DNA of 64,000 bases. It comes from Burhinus oedicnemus (Eukaryota > Chordata > Aves > Charadriiformes > Burhinidae). Both the position numbers and the translations under genes were made by a program. Each line of letters opens with the position of its first letter. Position 1 is the first letter of the stretch. Under the pieces are notes generated by a model. The model did no database searches. It saw only the letters and a list, made by a program, of their open reading frames with translations, and was not told the origin of the DNA. Shown here in pieces: positions 61,573 through 64,000 of the stretch. Location: the NCBI GenBank assembly GCA_008921705.1, contig VFFE01006856.1, positions 18,124 to 82,123 of the forward strand, written 5' to 3'.

Positions 61573-62460
61573 GAATCATAGAGTCATAGAATCCCAGATT
61601 GGAAGGGACCTAAAGGATCATCTGGTCCAACTTTTCTTGGCAAAAGCACAGTCTAGACAAGATGGCCCAGCACCCTGTCCAGCTGAATCTTAAAAGGGTC
61701 CAATGTTGGGGAATCCACCACTTCCCTGAAGAAATTATTCCAATGGCTGATTGTTCTCAGTGCGAAAAATTTTCCTCTTCTGTTCAGTCAGAATCTCCCT
61801 GGGAGTAACTTGTACCCATTACCCCTCGTCTTTTCCATGTGACTCTTTGTAAAAGACAGTCTCCATCTTCTTTGTAGCCACCCTTTAAATACTGGAACAT
61901 GGTGATAAGGTCTCTCCTAAGCCTTCTTTTCTCAAAGCTGAACAAACCCAGTTCTCTCAGCCTTTTCTCATAAGGCAGGCTTCCCAGTCCTTTGATCATC
62001 TTTGTGGCCCTTCTCTGGACTCTCTCCAGCCTGTCCACATATTTTTTCATACAGGAACCAAAACGAACACAGTATTCCAGGTGTGGCCTAGCAAACGCTG
62101 AGTAGAGTGGGATAATGACTTCTTCATCTCTTCTACTGATGCTCTTGTTGATGCAATCCAGCATCCTGTTGGCTTGCTTTGCCACTGCAGCATGCTGTTC
62201 ATTCATATTGACCTTCTTGTCCACCAGGACCCCCAGGTCCCTTTCCACAGAGCTGCTCCCCCGCCAGGTAAATCCCAGCCAGTGCTGCACTCCTGGATTA
62301 TATTTTCCAAGGTGCAAGACCTTATACTTGTCCTTCTTGAACTTCATAAGGTTCTTGTTAGTCCACTCTTCCAGCCTATGCAGGTCTTCCTGCGGGGTGG
62401 CTTTCCTTTCCGAAGTGTCCACTTCCCCACTCAGTTTGGTTTCATCATTTGGTAAGAGAG
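61573..62460 (-). mobile_element. CR1 LINE, 5'-truncated, second subfamily
   Basis: A minus-strand CR1 copy of about 890 bp. Its 3' tail (left side) has ATTCTATGACTCTATGATT units and a 3' UTR unlike the 29- and 48-kb copies (GGATCATCTGGTCCAACTTT in plus reading). The coding part holds [70 protein letters not shown] and ITMFQYLKGGYKEDGD in one frame from about 62450 to 61800. The distinctive YKEDGD and KNLMKF wording marks a different CR1 subfamily. The 5' edge falls in the DDTKLSGEV region. Confidence 0.96.
61784..62460 (-). pseudogene. CR1 ORF2 C-terminal remnant
   Basis: The open frame begins upstream of the element (to 62584) by chance and enters CR1 coding sequence near 62455. It lacks the endonuclease and the catalytic core, which lie 5' of the truncation point, and ends prematurely at 61784 in the region that normally continues to the RTENN-type C-terminus. 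It is not a host gene. Confidence 0.93.
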
Positions 62461-63899
62461 TGTGAGACATTATAAAGTGGCAGAAAAATACTGAATTTGT
62501 TGGAAAAGCTGCCTTTCCTCTTCTGGTACTGGCGCTTGCTGTGGCAGCGCCCACGAGAGCTTGGGTTTTGTACCAGAATGGCATTTAAATGTAATTGCTA
62601 CAAAGGTGACCAGCCTGATACATGGACCCATATTGTGGGGATTTGAAAGACAAGAGAAGCACTTAACAGAACCAAGCTGAAATGAAAAGTCCAAGGTCCA
62701 TGGTCTGGGCCAGCTTGGAATAAAGGATGACGTTAAAAGCCATGTTGTGTGAGATCCATTTTGCCCACTTTTTTATTCACTTATCACCACCTACACAATG
62801 ACTAGTTCAATCCTCATGGTGATAACCACCACAAAGATTTTTCCTGGCAGCTGAAGCAAAACTTCCTTGGTTTGACAGCATCCAGATAAATCACATACAG
62901 ATCTAGAATGCAAGATTTCCCTGGCAAAAACCACAGTTTGAAGGGAATTCAGACAACTCCATCAATAGCGACTGATACAGCTGAATGTTTAGAGTAAATG
63001 TATAAAGTAGTAAAAAGCTTTTCTGGGGGGTCAGAAAATTGTAAGAAACATGTGATAAATGTAGATTTCAAAATGCCTTTAAATTTGATTGTGCATGGAA
63101 GTTGGGTGAAAGAGTGAATTGGACCAGTTTTGGAATTTTAAAATTTTATTTCAGCAACAAGTACTTGCTTATTCAAAAGGGAGAAGGGTAATAGCACAAG
63201 ATTGCTCATAGAAATTTGGAAGACAGTCTGAAAATAAGTCCTGGTATAGTGTCATTATGGACTTTGGTAAGTTTTGTATGATGCTGTGCCAGGCCCAGAC
63301 AAGAAGACCTGTTTTAGGCACAGTGGAACGGAGAATAGAAGATCGCTCCTACCTGGAAGAGCTTACTCTGACCAGCTGAGTTTGAGACTCATTTTTCTTT
63401 GCCGTTTGCCTTAATGATGTCTATTAAATGTATAAAACAGTTCCATTGTTACTATTATTATAGTAGTATCATAATTTACTATTTGATCTACAGATCTCAC
63501 TTCACTACTGTTCCAAGAAATGATGCTAAGGTGGAGAAGCAGGCTGAATCTCTCACAAAGCTGTCCTCCCTGGAGCAGATGGTGTGTGACTGGAAGCCAG
63601 AATCAGCTCCTGGGTCTGGTCCTTGTGTAAGGAAATAAATAACAGTTTTAGAAAGCTGGGAGTGGCTCATCAGCTCTCACCCATAGCTCTCTTGGACACT
63701 ACTGTCTGAAATGCCCTTTCAGAAGCTCATCAAGGGCCATCTTCCAGTCTGGTAGGTCTTTTTGACTGTTAAGGGGCGGATTCAGAATCTAGTTTTGCTG
63801 AAGTCTTTTTTTGTGTTTAAGTCCCTTCCAACTTTCATTTTCTGAGCATAAGTAAGCCAAAATCTTCTAGTTTTTTCTATCGTGAAGAGCTCCCCCACT
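62461..63899. other. No gene recognised
   Basis: AT-rich sequence between two CR1 copies. A TTATTATAGTAG-type AT-rich stretch lies near 63455. AAGTCCCTTCCAACTTTCA at 63821-63839 resembles the plus-oriented CR1 3' UTR but has no further support. Confidence 0.45.
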
Positions 63900-64000
63900 T
63901 CTCATGCCATCATAGCATCCCTTCACCGCACATTTTCCAGGTTCAGTTCATCCTTCTTGAACTGGGGTGACCCAAACTGTACGCACCATGCCAGTTTAAA
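63900..64000 (-). mobile_element. Old CR1 fragment, runs off the window
   Basis: In plus reading TCCTTCTTGAACTGGGGTGAC and CCAAACTGTACGCACCATG match the reverse complement of the CR1 region encoding the conserved [14 protein letters not shown] segment (compare 29365-29405). The preceding bases, with TAGCATCCCTTCACCGCAC, fit the RRATKM region but are diverged. The copy is older than the other CR1s here and continues past base 64000. Confidence 0.68.

Overview
The window reads as vertebrate, and most likely avian, nuclear DNA. The strongest reason is a set of CR1 non-LTR retrotransposon copies (about 3.3, 28.9-29.5, 47.9-49.1, 61.6-62.5 and 63.9-64.0 kb). They have bird-type 3' ends with short ATTCTATG or ATTCTGTGAT repeats and recognisable reverse-transcriptase and C-terminal reading frames. 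A solitary LTR of a kind I know from non-galliform birds lies at 55.9-57.1 kb. Base composition is AT-rich, no bacterial gene organisation is present, and the open frames are short and scattered, as expected for intron or intergenic DNA. The species cannot be named from this.

Layout: 0-18 kb holds a TTCC microsatellite at the left edge, one CR1 3' fragment and otherwise unremarkable AT-rich sequence. A CpG-dense island-like patch sits at about 18.1-18.4 kb. At 20.3-20.95 kb there is a very old LINE reverse-transcriptase remnant of L2/CR1-L3 type that still keeps one frame over about 500 bases. From 24.1 to 27.0 kb (possibly to 31.3 kb) the minus strand carries candidate coding exons with good splice sites, mutually consistent phases, a terminal stop and an ATTAAA signal. 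On the plus strand, a TATA box with a short first exon at 28.5 kb and an exon encoding a signal-peptide-like sequence at 33.3 kb may belong to a secreted-protein gene, but the link is unproven. A small palindromic MITE-like element lies at 40.6 kb. A second minus-strand gene 3' end is proposed at 44.6-44.9 kb. The right third is dominated by a frameshifted CR1, the solitary LTR with an internal tandem array, and two further CR1 copies in minus orientation.

No complete protein-coding gene can be asserted. Every non-repeat coding call here is an exon-level prediction from splice consensus, frame and protein-like composition, made by eye, and none was matched to a named family. The open frames inside CR1 and the LTR are remnants of mobile DNA or by-products of repeats, not host genes.
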